Shown here one piece after another: positions 42,243 through 53,300 of a stretch of 64,000 nucleotides of DNA. The position numbers and the translations under genes were made by a program. The notes under the pieces were generated by a model. It ran no database searches, had not been told where the DNA came from, and worked only from the letters and a program-made list of their open reading frames with translations. The stretch covers positions 20,487,545 through 20,551,544 of the forward strand of contig JAQNBH010000012.1 of NCBI GenBank assembly GCA_028752905.1. The letters are read 5' to 3'. The stretch comes from Cladorhizidae sp. MBARI D1340-BT2. Lineage: Eukaryota; Porifera; Demospongiae; Poecilosclerida; Cladorhizidae. Each line of letters starts with the position of its first letter. Position 1 is the first letter of the stretch.

Positions 42243-45200
42243 TGTTTAGCTCAAGATAGAGAACACTGAGAGATACCTATCTTGCAAGTCCATTACAGTG
42301 AAGTGTGCAGAATATATGGATGTTTGGTAACAAGAGAGAGCACTTAGAGAGTCCTATCTTAATAGCTATACATCAACTCTATTCAGTGAAGTGTGGATAA
42401 TCTACGAAGCTAACATGTTTAGCATCAAGTAAGAGTACAATTCATAACTGCCCTAATTAACAAGACCAAAGTCCCAGATTTTGTCAAATGATAGAGAAGG
42501 CCCTTATCTGCAACATGTCAACAGATTATCAATAAATGTAGTGGTTTTTCACTGGCAGGCCACCGCTTTGGCAACTGGAAAACGCCAGGAAAGATCGCAA
42601 ACCTTACCACTTCAAATCACCATAACTTGCAAATACTTAGAGTACTCAAAATTTTGGCACGTACAAAAGACAGATAATTAGAAGGGCTATCCGGTGATAT
42701 AAAAAATTTCTTTTTTGGGTAAAGTATAGAAAAGTTATGAGCTTAACGGCAAAATAACAAGATTTTTGGGGGGAAAATGAGAAACATATAGACCAAATTA
42801 GGGCAAATATCAAGATAGAGAACACATAATGAAACCTATCATTCGAATCATATCAAGTCCATTACAGTGAAGTGTGCAGAATATTATGGATGTTTGATAT
42901 CAACAGAGAGCACAGGGAGAGACCTATCTTAATAGCTATATATCAAGTTTATACAGTGAAGTGTGGAGAATCTATGAAGCTAACCTGTTTAGCATCAAGA
43001 TAGAGAACACATAGAGAAACCTATCTTGTGATTCTATGTATGCAGAATATACGGATGTTTGGTATCAAGAGAGAGAACAGAGAGAGGCCTACCTTTAGAG
43101 CTATATATCAAGTCTATTCAGTGAAGTGTGGAGAATCTATGAAGCTAACATGTTTAGCTCAAGATAGAGAACACTGAGAGATACCTATCTTGCAAGTCCA
43201 TTACAGTGAAGTGTGCAGAATATATGGATGTTTGGTATCAAGAGAGAGCACTTAGAGAGTCCTATCTTAATAGCTATACATCAAGTCTATTCAGTAAAGT
43301 GTGGATAATCTACGAAGCTAACATGTTTAGCATCAAGTAAGAGTACAATTCATAACTGCCCTAATTAACAAGACCAAAGTCCCAGATTTTGTCAACTGAT
43401 AGAGAAGGCCCTTATCTGCAACATGTCAACAGATTATCAATAAATGTAGTGGTTTTTCACTGGCAGGCCACCGCTTTGGCAACTGGAAAACGCCAGGAAA
43501 GATCGCAAACCTTACCATTTCAAATCACCATAACTTGCTAATACTTAGAGTACTCAAAATTTTGGCACGTACAAAAGACAGATAATTAGAAGGGCTATCC
43601 GGTGATATAAAAAATTTCTTTTTTGGGTAAAGTGTAGAAAGTTATGAGCTTTACGGCAAAATAACAAGATTTTGGGGGGGGAAATGAGAAACATATAGAC
43701 CAAATTAGGGCAAGATAGAGAACACATAATGAAACCTATCATTCGAATCATATCAAGTCCATTACAGTGAAGTGTGCAGAATATTATGGATGTTTGATAT
43801 CAACAGAGAGCACAGGGAGAGACCTATCTTAATAGCTATATATCAAGCTTATACAGTGAAGTGTGGAGAATCTATGAAGCTAACCTGTTTAGCATCAAGA
43901 TAGAGAACACATAGAGAAACCTATCTTGTGATTCTATGTATGCAGAATATACGGATGTTTGGTATCAAGAGAGAGAACCGAGAGAGGCCTACCTTTAGAG
44001 CTATATATCAAGTCTATTCAGTGAAGTGTGGAGAATCTATGAAGCTAACATGTTTAGCTCAAGATAGAGAACACTGAGAGATACCTATCTTGCAAGTCCA
44101 TTACAGTGAAGTGTGCAGAATATATGGATGTTTGGTATCAAGAGAGAGCACTTAGAGAGTCCTATCTTAATAGCTATACATCAAGTCTATTCAGTAAAGT
44201 GTGGATAATCTACGAAGCTAACATGTTTAGCATCAAGTAAGAGTACAATTCATAACTGCCCTAATTAACAAGACCAAAGTCCCAGATTTTGTCAACTGAT
44301 AGAGAAGGCCCTTATCTGCAACATGTCAACAGATTATCAATAAATGTAGTGGTTTTTCACTGGCAGGCCACCGCTTTGGCAACTGGAAAACGCCAGGAAA
44401 GATCGCAAACCTTACCACTTTAAATCACCATAACTTGCTAATACTTAGAGTACTCAAAATTTTGGCACGTACAAAAGACAGATAATTAGAAGGGCTATCC
44501 GGTGATATAAATATTTTCTTTTTTGGGTAAAGTGTAGAAAAGTTATGAGCTTTACGGCAAAATAACAAGATTTTGGGGGGGGAAATGAGAAACATATAGA
44601 CCAAATTAGGGCAAATATCAAGATAGAGAACACATAATGAAACCTATCATTCGAATCATATCAAGTCCATTACAGTGAAGTGTGCAGAATATTATGGATG
44701 TTTGATATCAACAGAGAGCACAGGGAGAGACCTATCTTAATAGCTATATATCAAGTTTATACAGTGAAGTGTGGAGAATCTATGAAGCTAACCTGTTTAG
44801 CATCAAGATAGAGAACACATAGAGAAACCTATCTTGTGATTCTATGTATGCAGAATATACGGATGTTTGGTATCAAGAGAGAGAACAGAGAGAGGCCTAC
44901 CTTTAGAGCTATATATCAAGTCTATTCAGTGAAGTGTGGAGAATCTATGAAGCTAACATGTTTAGCTCAAGATAGAGAACACTGAGAGATACCTATCTTG
45001 CAAGTCCATTACAGTGAAGTGTGCAGAATATATGGATGTTTGGTATCAAGAGAGAGCACTTAGAGAGTCCTATCTTAATAGCTATACATCAAGTCTATTC
45101 AGTAAAGTGTGGATAATCTACGAAGCTAACATGTTTAGCATCAAGTAAGAGTACAATTCATAACTGCCCTAATTAACAAGACCAAAGTCCCAGATTTTGT

Positions 45201-45433
45201 CAACTGATAGAGAAGGCCCTTATCTGCAACATGTCAACAGATTATCAATAAATGTAGTGGTTTTTCACTGGCAGGCCACCGCTTTGGCAACTGGAAAACG
45301 CCAGGAAAGATCGCAAACCTTACCATTTCAAATCACCATAACTTGCTAATACTTAGAGTACTCAAAATTTTGGCACGTACAAAAGACAGATAATTAGAAG
45401 GGCTATCCGGTGATATAAAAAATTTCTTTTTTG
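42243..45433. repeat. Right copy of the 6343-offset block duplication
   Basis: Partner of the block around 35900-39090, sharing its rare variants. A related shorter duplication at offset 2723 links 32472-34290 with 35195-37013. It is shown by paired core starts and by the shared AAATCTTACC variant at about 34442 and 37165. Confidence 0.8.
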
Positions 45434-46794
45434 GGTAAAGTGTAGAAAGTTATGAGCTTTACGGCAAAATAACAAGATTTTGGGGGGGGAAATGAGAAAC
45501 ATATAGACCAAATTAGGGCAAGATAGAGAACACATAATGAAACCTATCATTCGAATCATATCAAGTCCATTACAGTGAAGTGTGCAGAATATTATGGATG
45601 TTTGATATCAACAGAGAGCACAGGGAGAGACCTATCTTAATAGCTATATATCAAGTTTATACAGTGAAGTGTGGAGAATCTATGAAGCTAACCTGTTTAG
45701 CATCAAGATAGAGAACACATAGAGAAACCTATCTTGTGATTCTATGTATGCAGAATATACGGATGTTTGGTATAAAGAGAGAGAACAGTGAGAGGCCTAC
45801 CTTTAGAGCTATAATTATATCAAGTCTATTCAGTGAAGTGTGGAGAATCTATGAAGCTAACATGTTTAGCTCAAGATAGAGAACACTGAGAGATACCTAT
45901 CTTGCAAGTCCATTACAGTGAAGTGTGCAGAATATATGGATGTTTGGTATCAAGAGAGAGCACTTAGAGAGTCCTATCTTAATAGCTATACATCAAGTCT
46001 ATTCAGTGAAGTGTGGATAATCTACGAAGCTAACATGTTTAGCATCAAGTAAGAGTACAATTCATAACTGCCCTAATTAACAAGACCAAAGTCCCAGATT
46101 TTGTCAAATGATAGAGAAGGCCCTTATCTGCAACATGTCAACAGATTATCAATAAATGTAGTGGTTTTTCACTGGCAGGCCACCGCTTTGGCAACTGGAA
46201 AACGCCAGGAAAGATCGCAAACCTTACCACTTCAAATCACGATAACTTGCAAATACTTAGAGTACTCAAACTTTTGGCACGTACAAAAGACAGATAATTA
46301 GAAGGGCTATCCGGTGATATAAACAATTTCTTTTTTGGGTAAAGTATAGAAAAGTTATGAGCTTAACGGCAAAATAACAAGATTTTTGGGGGGAAAATGA
46401 GAAACATATAGACCAAATTAGGGCAAATATCAAGATAGAGAACACATAATGAAACCTATCATTCGAATCATATCAAGTCCATTACAGTGAAGTGTGCAGA
46501 ATATTATGGATGTTTGATATCAACAGAGAGCACAGGGAGAGACCTATCTTAATAGCTATATATCAAGTTTATACAGTGAAGTGTGGAGAATCTATGAAGC
46601 TAACCTGTTTAGCATCAAGATAGAGAACACATAGAGAAACCTATCTTGTGATTCTATGTATGCATAATATACGGATGTTTGGTATCAAGAGAGAGAACAG
46701 AGAGAGGCCTACCTTTAGAGCTATATATCAAGTCTATTCAGTGAAGTGTGGAGAATCTATGAAGCTAACATGTTTAGCTCAAGATAGAGAACAC

Positions 46795-46894
46795 NNNNNN
46801 NNNNNNNNNNNNNNNNNNNNNNNNNNNNNNNNNNNNNNNNNNNNNNNNNNNNNNNNNNNNNNNNNNNNNNNNNNNNNNNNNNNNNNNNNNNNNN
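46795..46894. other. Assembly gap, 100 N
   Basis: Exactly 100 unknown bases directly follow satellite sequence that breaks off inside a subrepeat. The sequence after the gap is unrelated to the satellite. A round 100 is a common placeholder for unknown gap size, so the true end of the array is unresolved. Any reading frame crossing this interval is meaningless. Confidence 1.
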
Positions 46895-47512
46895 CTTTGC
46901 TAAGAAAGGATGGCTCTCTCTTAGTGCTTACCAAGAACTTCCCTTCATGTTCAGCCCTCATACATAGGTAACAAAAAGCAGAATCAAGTGGTACATCATA
47001 ATGAAGCTGTTGACACCACTCAGCTCTAAATGATTTCCATATCTCTTCTTTGGGAACTTAATACTACTTCTTGGTTGGAACTGCTCTGGAAAGCTAGTGT
47101 TGGCTGACAGTGAGGCAGAATTTGAAGCCATGGTGACTGATTACACACAGAGAATGCCTGTCATGCAATCCTAGAAATCAAAGCTAATGATTGCCATGTG
47201 CTCAGTGCTCACCTGCTCTGGCAGTGCACATGTATTGCATGCATCATTAAACAAGTCACTCAGTGACATCATCATCTCATGTAACAATCAATGACTGGTT
47301 AAGTGGGTGTTAATTTGCTAGTGACTGGCCACATGTATGGTAAAATAGTACTATTTTAAGTAAACAATGCACCAGTTCCATAATTATTAACACAAGATAC
47401 AGTTGGTCCAAAATATATTGGTAAGGCGGCTGCCCCCTCCCCTGTACAGTGCTATAGACTGATCTCCTACAGCCCTCACTTCAACCTACTTTCTCAGTCT
47501 CGAGACTTGTGC
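46895..47512. other. Non-coding stretch with no recognised feature
   Basis: This is ordinary mixed-composition sequence with no satellite units, RNA gene or convincing reading frame. A short plus-strand frame just after the gap (about 46895-46970) cannot be assigned to a family. The motif GGCGGCTGCCCCC near 47426 resembles GGCAGCTGCCCCC near 63936 inside the right-hand MITE-like element. That may be a remnant of the same element type, but it is too short to call. Confidence 0.5.
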
Positions 47513-47565
47513 ATGGAGTCACCACAAAAGAAAGTGAGGCTGGAGTCCATTGCAGATTTCTTCAG
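47513..47565 (+). other. Possible first coding exon of the decayed transposase-like gene
   Basis: An ATG opens MESPQKKVRLESIADFF, followed by AG and a donor-like CAG|GTACAT. The split codon (phase 2) matches the phase of the candidate exon at 47918, which supports a spliced 5' end. A short lysine-rich start leading into a phrase like SIADFF is common at the N-terminus of transposase and ZMYM-like proteins. This is a reading from phase and composition only; no conserved domain is covered. Confidence 0.35.
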
Positions 47566-47658
47566 GTACATATAACACACTAAGACATAATAGCTTAACA
47601 ACATGGTGCATAGCTAGCTACCGGTATATAGCAGGCTCATGCAAGTCTAAGCATCTCA

Positions 47659-47757
47659 TTATTCCTGTGAATGCTAGCGCATCTAGTCAAAATGTCGAGG
47701 AAATCCAATTTGAAGTTGATTATTTAGAAGTTGATTATTTAGAAGGTGATTATAATT
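47659..47757 (+). repeat. Dispersed-repeat copy related to the palindrome at 63241-63393
   Basis: TTATTCCTG, GC(A)TCTAGTC, AAATGTCGAG and TTTGAAGTTGATTAT occur in the same order as in the right arm of the inverted repeat near 63330-63415. The 3' end (GAAGGTGATT) is also shared. A 15-bp unit, GTTGATTATTTAGAA, is tandemly duplicated at 47715-47729 and 47730-47744. The copy is single-armed here. It lies in the presumed intron between the two candidate transposase exons. Confidence 0.75.
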
Positions 47758-47917
47758 GTATAATATTGTGGGTTATATGTTAGACTCCACCTGTCAGCTA
47801 ACTAGATAGCTAGAATATAAGTCATATTAAAAAATTTAGCTCAGGACCTGATCTAGTTCAGGTGCATTTTATAATTAATAGTGCATACAGCTATTGAAAT
47901 TGCATTTGGAGGGTTAG

Positions 47918-47977
47918 GTCAGCTTCTGATGATGGTTCTTCAGAAAATACTTCTGCAAATAGCTCTAGCAGCCCAAG
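47918..47977 (+). other. Possible second coding exon, serine-rich, of the decayed transposase-like gene
   Basis: The exon follows an acceptor-like GGGTTAG and would read, in phase with the previous candidate exon, a short acidic serine-rich segment (SASDDGSSENTSANSSSSP). It ends at a donor-like AAG|GTACTT, again in phase 2. The matching phases and biased composition are the only evidence. Nothing convincing was found between here and the conserved transposase segments starting near 48607. Confidence 0.3.
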
Positions 47978-48606
47978 GTACTTCATCAGTGAGTACTTGG
48001 CTTCAACCCCTTGTACTGAACTCGCGTGCTGATGCGTGCCCAATTGTACTCTTTCATATGATATAGGGGTTCACGTCAGGGCAGGTGCAAGGCAATTTTA
48101 TGACTGACTTAGACAAGTACAACTACCACACACAGGAGTACCACAGAACTGTCTCTGCTACTTATTAAGTGACAAAGAAAGGAAAACAAAGCCCACTTAC
48201 GTTCCAGCTTCTTGATTAAATGAATTTGAGTGACTTTCTTTCTTATGCACCCTCCCTGAGGGCGGTGGCTACTGAAGTACTGGGTAGTGTTTGCTAAGCC
48301 AAGTGGAAAAAGGCCATTTGGGTACACTAGTTAAAACACCCTTCTGAAACTTCAGCAAAGCTAAAGGCAAGGATGGATATCTTACTACCCATGATGCTTT
48401 TGAATTGAATCCTGTCAATCATAGCTGACACATTCAAGTTGTGTGGAATGCAGGTGTGACCTTTAAGGGGACACAGAAATGACTGAACAGTTAACTGTGC
48501 AAATAACGGGTAATTTAATTGCAATCACTGAACATGTGCCAAAAGTTACCCTATTTGGTGTGAACATTTGGAACAGGGTAAGAAGAACCAGTGCTACATG
48601 TCAACA

Positions 48607-49579
48607 ATGACTCAGAATGAGATTATTGGCATCATTGCCCACAACCTGCATGAGAAAATCCCTGGAACTTCTAAAAAGATGCACTACTCCACCCCACCAT
48701 GGTAACCAGGAGTTACTGTTCCTGTTTGAGGTATATTGACATGAGTGGCACAGAGCCTCATATATATCAGGAAAGCCTTCATTGACTCGCTCCATCTAGG
48801 CTACAGGACAATACATGGCCAGTGCTTATCCTGAAGCTTATTGCCAAACATGGCTTGGATGTGCAGCACATGCGAGGGCAGACATTTGATGGTGCTTCAG
48901 CAATGACTGGTGAGAAAAGAGGAGCCCAGGCACTGGTCAGGGAGAAAAACCACCTTGCGATATATACACACTGTCATTCTCATGTTCTAAGTCTGGCAAT
49001 TGGGAAGTCATGCTTGTAAGATCTCAGAAACATGATTAACATAATCGATGACATGTGCTTGTTCTTTCACCTGTCTCCCAAGAGACAGAACCTTTGTTCA
49101 GATGATCCTGTGTGTGTGTGTGTGCACCTAAAAGCAGAGTTTCCCAACACAAAAGCCTTTGTAAGATTAGATAGGCTGAAAGACACATTCCATGCTCTCT
49201 ACGAGTGTATCTTTACCATACTCCATGCTATGTTTAAGCGACATGATTATCCACAGATCAAGGAGGCAGGAGAAGACAAAGAGAATTGATTCTGTATCAC
49301 ATACACTCCAACCAAAGCAGAGGGGTTTAAATTTTTTTGAAACAGGCTGCACTATTGTTGTACTTGTTACTGTGTTCAACAGTCTGGATCCACTACAAGG
49401 GCTCAGCACCACACCTCAGAAGCATGATATTGATGTGCAACACTACCATTAATGAAGTCCATATATATGCAGACAATTTTGAGTCTTGTTTCTCAAAGAT
49501 GCTGAGGCAATTGTACCAACAAATGATCAGAGGTCACAATCTCACGAAGATGCCATCAGTAGCATTGAGCAAGCACTGA
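48607..49579 (+). pseudogene. hAT-superfamily transposase relic (DUF4371 / ZMYM1-like type)
   Basis: Conserved pieces of this family appear in order but in different frames. TQNEIIGIIAHNLHEKI (about 48610-48660) fits the segment before the catalytic core. RGQTFDGASAM and THCHSHVLSLAIG (within 48822-49016) match the family signature RGQ-x-YDGA-x-NM…HC-x-SH-x-LNL. After an in-frame TAA at 49017-49019 the same frame resumes with LRNM…FFHLSPKRQNL. A frame change then gives FFETGCTIVVLVTVFNSLDP…LQGLSTTPQKHDID (about 49339-49440), and another gives the segment ending near 49579. Autonomous hAT elements use such an RNase-H-like transposase for cut-and-paste transposition. This copy has at least one internal stop and two frame changes, so it is dead. 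A TG microsatellite (about 49110-49125) interrupts it. No terminal inverted repeats were identified around it. Confidence 0.8.
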
Positions 49580-50387
49580 CATATACTCAAGTGTACCAAT
49601 AATCAACCCTAGCAATATTAAATTTGGGAGGTGTTCCCAGTAAGAACACATTATATAGCCTAGAGATGTCATCTTTTATCTACCATCATGATTCTCTCAC
49701 CACCGCAACACCAAACTCATCTTACTTCTTCACAATGACAGATTTTCATTCTAGCCTCCAATGATGTCGACCCACTTCATATAACAACCTCCGATCCTGT
49801 AATAGTCTGCTAATCCCATATATGGAACTCAGTCAGCTTACCTCTCACTTTTCCCTGCCTCCGCAACACTCCCCCATTATATTAAAGAAACTAGTTCATT
49901 TGGCACTATATTTAATATTCCTTATCAGCACTTTGACTTTTAACAACCAAATATAATCACCTTATTAATATGTTCTTTCATGTGTTTATTAACTTATTTC
50001 TTATTTTTGCTCTTCATATTAGCCTCTTGGCTATTGAGTAATACCTTTACCATATGCTATAATAATGATTGTTGCACTCTCCTTGAAACCTGGCTACTAC
50101 TACTAAATCACAAATTTCAAGCTCAGCTTTGAATGACCTACTGAGGTGTAACATGAGAGAAGGCTTGTTAAGGTTAAATAAGGACAGTACTAATCCCACC
50201 TCTTGTAATGGTCATATTTTGTGAAGGCATAACAAAATTTGTTCACTAATATTCAGTTATATATAACACACTAATACGGTCAACATAAAAGAATCACTTA
50301 AAATACAGGTTATAGTTGTTGATGATAAAGTAATAGGCTAATTAATAGCTTAGCTAATAACAACAAAAAGTTAGAGCTTGGCATTAT
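49580..50387. other. AT-rich sequence, probably including the 3' UTR of the sacsin-like gene
   Basis: No reading frame or repeat is recognised. Because the large gene on the minus strand ends at 50388, the right part of this stretch is expected to be its 3' untranslated region. The left part separates it from the transposase relic. Confidence 0.5.
49985..49990 (-). terminator. Candidate polyadenylation signal AATAAA for the sacsin-like gene
   Basis: On the minus strand this hexamer is the first canonical AATAAA I find after the stop codon at 50388-50390, giving a 3' UTR of about 400 bases. In AT-rich sequence the hexamer is expected by chance fairly often, so this is a weak call. Confidence 0.3.
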
Positions 50388-53300
50388 TCATGGCATTATG
50401 GACTTCACAATATGCAGCACTTCTTCAGCATGAGCTTTAGCACCCTCAGCATCACCTTGCCTGTAGTGGTCAGATGGAATGTCTGTATAACCCACCCATC
50501 GATTTGGATAGCGAGTGTTCAAGAAATAGCTTTCAAGTGGATTGCTGTGCTGATGTAGGCTGAAAGCTTCGGCAGGTTTTATAGTCATCAGTGCGAGAGC
50601 GTACCTTGAGAGACTGTGATCCACAAGTTTTCTGCCATCCATCCCACATAGTGCATAGATTCCTCCCTTCAGTGCCTTCTCTACCACCTGGTGTGCCATG
50701 AAGCACACATGAGCATAGCCATGGTTGTTGCTTGCTTGTTTTAAATAGCTTTGAAGAACTCTAAAGTCGACTTCGGCCTGCCTTACCCATCGCATTCCTT
50801 CTGCAGGATTTGGTTGGTTAACTGCACTCTCAAATGATGAGAAAGGGTCACCATGTGCAGAAGAACTGCGTGCATATCCTTCTCCCCACTGGTGTTTTCT
50901 TGCTGTGGCATTCCAATTATAAAAATCAGAGCTTCTAGAGGGTGCAGAAGAACTGCGTGCATATCCTTCTCCCCACTGGTGTTTGCTTGCTAGGGCATTC
51001 CAATTATAAAAATTAGAGCTTCTAGAGCGACTCTGTGAGCTGCACGTTTGGTTTCCACTAAACTGATTATCAGGGTGATCCAATGGCTCATCATTGTCCA
51101 AGTGTGCAATCTGAGTTTTCAAGAACAAGAATAGGACTTCAGATTCTTCTAGATTCTCTAAGTTTTTGTCCGGATGGTATTTAAGATAGAGTCGTTTCAA
51201 TGCTCTCCTTTTCAGCTCCGGGCAAAGTTTCCATATTTCCTGTAGCTGGTCACAAATATTCTTTTTTTTCTCAATAAATGTTGTCTGATGCATAGAGACT
51301 CTCAGATTCAACGCTTCATTTCCATTATCACGAAAAACTAGTGCTCTGGTTTCATCTTGAATGCCCATACAAGTTACTTTGGGCTTCTTATGGCCAACAA
51401 GAAATTTGTACATGTCTAGAATACTAACTTCTCTACCCTCTTCGTCATCCATTGAAACATAAATTCTGTACTTTCTGTAGAATAAGCTTTCTTCTTCAAA
51501 TGTCACTAGGTGTACTACTTGAGCCACAATGATTTTGTTCTCCATTATTTCATAGCCCACATATTCCATAGGTTTGAAGATATTGTTAGGATCAAGGTCC
51601 AACCTGTGACGGTAGAAATGTGGGATCTCTGCACCGAGCTCTTTAAGATCAAATTCACAACCACTTGATATATCACCAACAATATCCCAATCCTCTAGTA
51701 TACTCATCTTTTTTAATGCTGTAGACTTCAAATAACATCCAATAGAAGTAATCAGAATATGTCTTGTTTCTGGAGATAAGTTGTCCTTACCATGCTGAGA
51801 AATCTTTTTATAAATTAACTCGGCCAATTCCAATCCGATACTGTGGTCTTGATCAATTTCTGAATCTACATACAAATGTCTTACAGAATCAACACAATGA
51901 AAAAAGTAATCACTCTTCATATGCCCAATAATGCCATTAGTCTCTGCTAATACAATTTGAGCTTTTAGATTGCAAATTGTGGTTATATGTATGGAAAATA
52001 AGAGCTTTTCAATGTGTGACTTAATATCATCTTGGTTTAAGTTTGGCACAAATTTGTTGATGAATTTCACCAGATTTTCAGGATTATTCTGATTTTGAAA
52101 AGATTTTTCTAACTGCAATGCAATTTCAGAACTCGCTATAGACTGGCACTCTTCATCAGGCAAATGCTTGCACTTTTGGGAGATTCCTATTGGACATACT
52201 TGATGTGGCAACGAGCGACATAGATCTAGAGCACTAAAGCCATAGTCGTTTTGCATGATGTCAAAATAGAAGAAAGGGGTACCAGTAAGATTCACTTCTA
52301 AGCGACGAAGGTAACTGTGGGTATCTCTGTAAAGCAAAGTTGTGGAAATTTTCAGGTAATCTTGGGAATCAGGAAGATAAAGTGGTGCTAGATGCTGAGC
52401 TAAACCATCAAGCTTTCCTGCATATGTCATCAGTAATTCTTTGAGCTTTATAATGGCAGACTTAACAGATTCTTTGGTATTGGGATCCAACGATAAACCT
52501 TCCGAGCTCTTGAATGCTTTTTCCAGCACAATTTGCATGTGATGTAAGTTGATGTTATGTTGAACACCAATCTTATTCAAAAACCAACTCAAAGGAAAGA
52601 GCTTAGTAGGAAGCCCAAGTAAGAATGGATGAAACCGAAGACATTCCTGTGTGGAACTTAATACACAATTGGGATGAACAAGGACTACTTTGTTTTCATC
52701 ATCCTTACAGAGGTCCACACACACTGGTATGCAGGGAAGTGAAGCTAGTTCTAGAAAAAGAGGGTCAGCTGAATCATCCGAGAGAAATTTGAAGTTCTTC
52801 TCCAGTATTACAACAAGATTTGACACCTCATGAGAAGGAGGGAAAAGATCTGTAGGAAAATTTGTGAAAAGTTGATGTTCAGCATAGCAGCTTCTAGAGA
52901 TGTTTCTGATGTTCAAAGTTACATCAACAACACTTGGTTGAACTACCACTCCCAGTTTTTCCTGCAACTCTATAAATTGTTTAGATATCTCAGGAAGTTT
53001 TATAATTGGATGAACTGTCCAAACCAAGTGTTGTAAATCTATAGATGCAGATCCTTTCAATTTGACAAGCTGGTTGGCTTGAGAGGCTCCTGGTAATACC
53101 CAGTCTACAGCTGCAGCTTTATCTGTAAATACAAATGGTATGTTGGAAACCTGGGCAAGAAAACATGTCTTCTCATACCACATCTGATGCACTTCTTCAG
53201 AAAATAAGTAGTCCAGCAAAACCATCGAACAGTTCCCGATTGAATCAACATTACTATCAGCAGTTTCTTGGCAGAATTGCAGATACTCTTCTTCCGTTAA

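Larger units (their letters stand above)
1..46794. repeat. Tandem satellite array, monomer about 907 bp, with higher-order structure
   Basis: The same unit recurs across the whole stretch. Using the motif TGCCCTAATT as an anchor I find 52 copies, starting at 132, 1055, 1977, 2884, 3791, 4703, 5611, 6511, 7417, 8324, 9236, 10144, 11044, 11590, 12513, 13435, 14342, 15249, 16161, 17069, 17969, 18877, 19785, 20685, 21593, 22501, 23413, 24321, 25221, 26129, 27037, 27937, 28845, 29753, 30653, 31561, 32472, 33383, 34291, 35195, 36106, 37014, 37914, 38822, 39730, 40630, 41538, 42449, 43357, 44257, 45165 and 46069. Spacings are 900-923 bp except one of 546 bp. Copies differ by few substitutions and short indels. 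The array runs off the left edge and stops at an assembly gap, so its true length is unknown. Every frame is broken except for chance short ORFs. Its role is not visible; a centromeric or other heterochromatic location is only an inference. Confidence 0.98.

Noticed and set aside
1..46794. CRISPR-like array of regular repeats
   Set aside because: Repeats are about 907 bp with no unique spacers, and the context is eukaryotic. It is a plain satellite.
46648..46971. Plus-strand frame of 107 codons crossing the gap
   Set aside because: It is open only because the 100 N contain no stops. It joins satellite to unrelated sequence.
47550..47783. Plus-strand frame of 77 codons
   Set aside because: It covers the dispersed-repeat copy with its 15-bp tandem duplication, and the apparent repeated residues come from that. 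No family resemblance.
48109..48524. Two minus-strand frames of 65 and 72 codons
   Set aside because: Low-complexity hydrophobic products with no domain, lying opposite the transposase relic region.
49109..49126. TG dinucleotide run
   Set aside because: A short microsatellite within the transposase relic. It is unremarkable beyond marking decay.
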